A stretch of DNA of 64,000 bases from Malachius bipustulatus. Its lineage: Eukaryota; Arthropoda; Insecta; Coleoptera; Melyridae. The notes under the pieces were generated by a model. The model saw only the letters and a list, made by a program, of their open reading frames with translations, had not been told where the DNA came from and did no database searches. Within the stretch, counting starts at the first letter, position 1. Every line of letters begins with the position of its first letter. Below, piece after piece: positions 61,909-64,000 of the stretch. The translations under genes and the position numbers were made by a program. The stretch is from the NCBI GenBank assembly GCA_910589415.1, contig OU342639.1, positions 32,124,268 through 32,188,267 of the forward strand. The letters run 5' to 3'.

Positions 61909-63683
61909 GGTAAAACGTCATAATCGATTGTCCAACATAGGACCACGGTTTACCACCAATTATTTTCATTTAACCACCATATAGTTTTTTTTTTAATTTT
62001 TTTTTAAATTTCCGAGCTAACTTCACACGCCCGAAAAAAAAACCGCGGGCCGGTTGGTAAAACTTACCATTCGTTAGACCATGTTTTACCACCAATGACG
62101 ACCATTACATAATTTTTTGGTCCAATTCTCCATGTTTTCCCACAAATCTTTTTACACGTCCATAAGGAGAGTTTGACCCTGTGTGTAATTTTTTCCAGAT
62201 GGGAGTTCCTAGTAAGCTTTTTAGGATGACTCCTAGGTATTTGTGGATTCCTCTGAAAATGGAATGGTTTCTCCCAGAAGAGTTGGGGGGGCGTTATACC
62301 GTCCAACCTTCTCTTTCTGGAAAATGGCTCTATGGCAGTTTTGCGAGGGTTGATTGACATATATTTTATTCCGGCCAAGTTCACTCACGTGAGTGGTAAA
62401 ACTAAGACGGTGACTATGTAGAGGTCACGTTAAAAACGTTTCAACCAAGGTACCACTTTTTATTTTACGAATCCAAGAAAAGGTTTTACCACTCATTAGT
62501 TTTCATTTACCACCCCCAGAATGACGGTAAGAAATTCGGGCAAAGTAGCTAGGGAATGTGGACATTAAAGGGTTCTAGGTGATTGAATTATTAGTTTTAC
62601 TTCCGATTTTATAACGATTGTAGGTAAAAGGAACTCGATCTTCTAGTAACCCCTTTTTGTTCACATTCTTTTGCTAAGTTGGCCCGAATTTTATAAAGCA
62701 CATAACGATCTGGGACGTGATGCAGTGGATGGTAAATCAGAACTAAGTGGTGGTTAAACCTTTTGTCGTGTTGGTACAAAGTGTGTTCCGTCATCTCGAT
62801 GCATTGTTTAATTTCATCTTTCTTTTCGCAATTTATCTTTTACTTGCATGTCCTTTGTTGCCCATCCCTAGAATTATGGTTTTCGCGACAAGAGGACGCA
62901 TTCATTTGCGTAATCTTAAAACACTCACCACCAACACCAGTCGGAGTCGGAGAGTACGAATCAAGAGTGCATAGTGAGCAGTCAAGGACTAGCAAGTTAA
63001 CCCAGCACCCTTCGTTTGTTTCTGTGGAATCATGTCCTATTAAAAAGGCCGATCGCAATTCGTGGCTGTGGTATACGCAGTACCCTGCTCCCCTTCGCAT
63101 AAAACCGCATTATTTGAATACTTCCGCATCTCCCGCACGGGTTAAAGTGGTTCGCCCAGTGGTACGAAAACAAACAGTGAATATACAATAATTAAAGTCG
63201 TAATCATTATTAAACTTGTCTATTATCTCCCGGTGTATCCTGTACCCTGGTCCTTCGTATCGTCTAGATTCCAAACAAGCCTTTTCGTTCTTACAAGTCG
63301 ACCTATTAAAAATCAACCCCCATCCCGATTGATTCCCCATTAAGGGAATCATTCATCATTCACTTTTTGTCCTTCGCATCGGATTGGTTCCCCATTAAGA
63401 GAACCATTCAAAGTGGTACAACGTTTTTAATCACCGTTTTGATTTTACCACCCACGTGAACGAGGCCCTAGATACCATACATATTATTTATTCCATAACT
63501 TTTTTTCTATAGGTGGTAAAACACGATTAAACGATGGGCCATCGAATGGTACGTTACATCATCACCGCCCGGTCCACGGCTTTTTCGGGCTTGTGAAGTT
63601 GACATAAAAAAAATTAATAAAAAAAAACTAAAGGTGGTAAGACGAAAATAATTGGTGGTAAACCGTGGTCGTATGACGTTTCA
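61909..63683. mobile_element. Inverted-repeat element with TTTACCACC motifs
   Basis: About 170 bp at the left (GGTGGTAAAACGTCATAATC, GGACCACGGTTTACCACCAA, CCCGAAAAAAAAACCGCGGG) is inverted and imperfect at the right (CCGTGGACC-type words, then TTGGTGGTAAACCGTGGTCG and TATGACGTTTCAC). The decamer TTTTACCACC or its reverse recurs about a dozen times across the element. The interior holds a decayed reverse-transcriptase piece (62064-62384) and two GATTC/GAATC-type small palindromes near 63.32-63.41 kb. Confidence 0.55.
62064..62384 (-). pseudogene. Decayed non-LTR reverse-transcriptase fragment
   Basis: The minus strand reads SINPRKTAIEPFSRKRRLDG, then LFWEKPFHFQ, NSHLEKITHRVKLSLWTCKK and ICGKTWRIGP. 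This matches the end of the polymerase domain of insect jockey/CR1-type retrotransposons (family: NP-KTE-V-FTRKR, KYLGV-LD-KL-W--HL, -LW-CR---GK-WGL-P). The KYLGV motif is destroyed by a frameshift, and the catalytic YADD region is absent. It is a dead fragment enclosed by the inverted-repeat element. Confidence 0.75.
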
Positions 63684-64000
63684 CAACTTCACGTACCTAC
63701 CTCCACCTCCAATTAGCTTGACAATAGTAATGCTCTTGACTATAATAATCTGCCAATAATATGTGTCCCTTCCCATGTAGGCGCGTGTATGGAAAGAAAC
63801 CACCCACCGGGACGACAGCCTTTTGGGGGCGGCAAGTTTTATTCTTGTTATTTTTTTCCGGTGTATTTTCATGAGAAGAGGGGCGGTTTGGACAATAGAA
63901 TTTACATCAAAACAAGACTGATTAGTGGCAAAGCGAATGGAGCACGTTTAATCCCTCTAAATTCCATTCCCAAAAAACCAGGAAATGACAAGTGGTAATC

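Noticed and set aside
62763..63191. Open frame of 142 codons on the plus strand
   Set aside because: The longest frame in the right third, but it lies inside the inverted-repeat element, overlaps other frames on both strands, and has no recognisable motif.
1..64000. CRISPR array, bacterial operon or phage content
   Set aside because: No regularly spaced repeats of that type and clear spliceosomal introns throughout; the sequence is eukaryotic.

Overview
This is an AT-rich, intron-rich animal nuclear sequence, almost certainly from an insect. The genes have small exons, GT-AG introns (some only about 50-60 nt) and AATAAA signals. The gaps are crowded with short palindromic transposons, many bounded by TACAGGGTG / CACCCTGTA ends next to TA, a pattern common in insect genomes. 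The insect order cannot be settled from sequence alone.

Layout. (1) 1-6.4 kb: the first coding exon of a metabotropic glutamate receptor lies on the minus strand at 6000-6356. The rest of that gene lies off the left edge, so 1-5999 is its intron, largely filled with inverted-repeat elements. (2) 6.4-20.8 kb: no intact gene; it holds several inverted-repeat elements, a decayed non-LTR retrotransposon tail near 14.8-15.0 kb and unassigned AT-rich DNA. (3) 20.87-21.30 kb: a broken, intronless copy of SGT1 (SUGT1). (4) 22.7-43.9 kb, plus strand: a complete SZT2 gene. SZT2 is the scaffold of the KICSTOR complex, which brings GATOR1 to the lysosome and restrains mTORC1 when nutrients are low. I reconstructed 40 phase-consistent coding exons summing to 9861 nt, or 3286 residues, plus two uncertain exons near 36.5-37.0 kb. 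(5) 46.8-49.05 kb, minus strand: a complete four-exon synaptophysin gene, tail-to-tail with SZT2. (6) 49-64 kb: no recognisable gene; it holds a tRNA-derived SINE with a perfect 12-bp target duplication, two large palindromes and a 1.8-kb inverted-repeat element carrying a decayed reverse-transcriptase piece.

The three intact genes do not form an operon or a shared pathway that I can see: two are neuronal (mGluR, synaptophysin) and one is a nutrient-sensing scaffold. The most unusual part is the set of long inverted repeats. Two perfect hairpins (130-bp and 175-bp arms) sit inside SZT2 intron 1 and are flanked by direct repeats. A family of large palindromes shares TACAGGGTG ends. If transcribed, all could form long double-stranded RNA. 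The splicing of SZT2 between 36.25 and 37.56 kb is unresolved and looks like a cassette region with one stop-containing exon.
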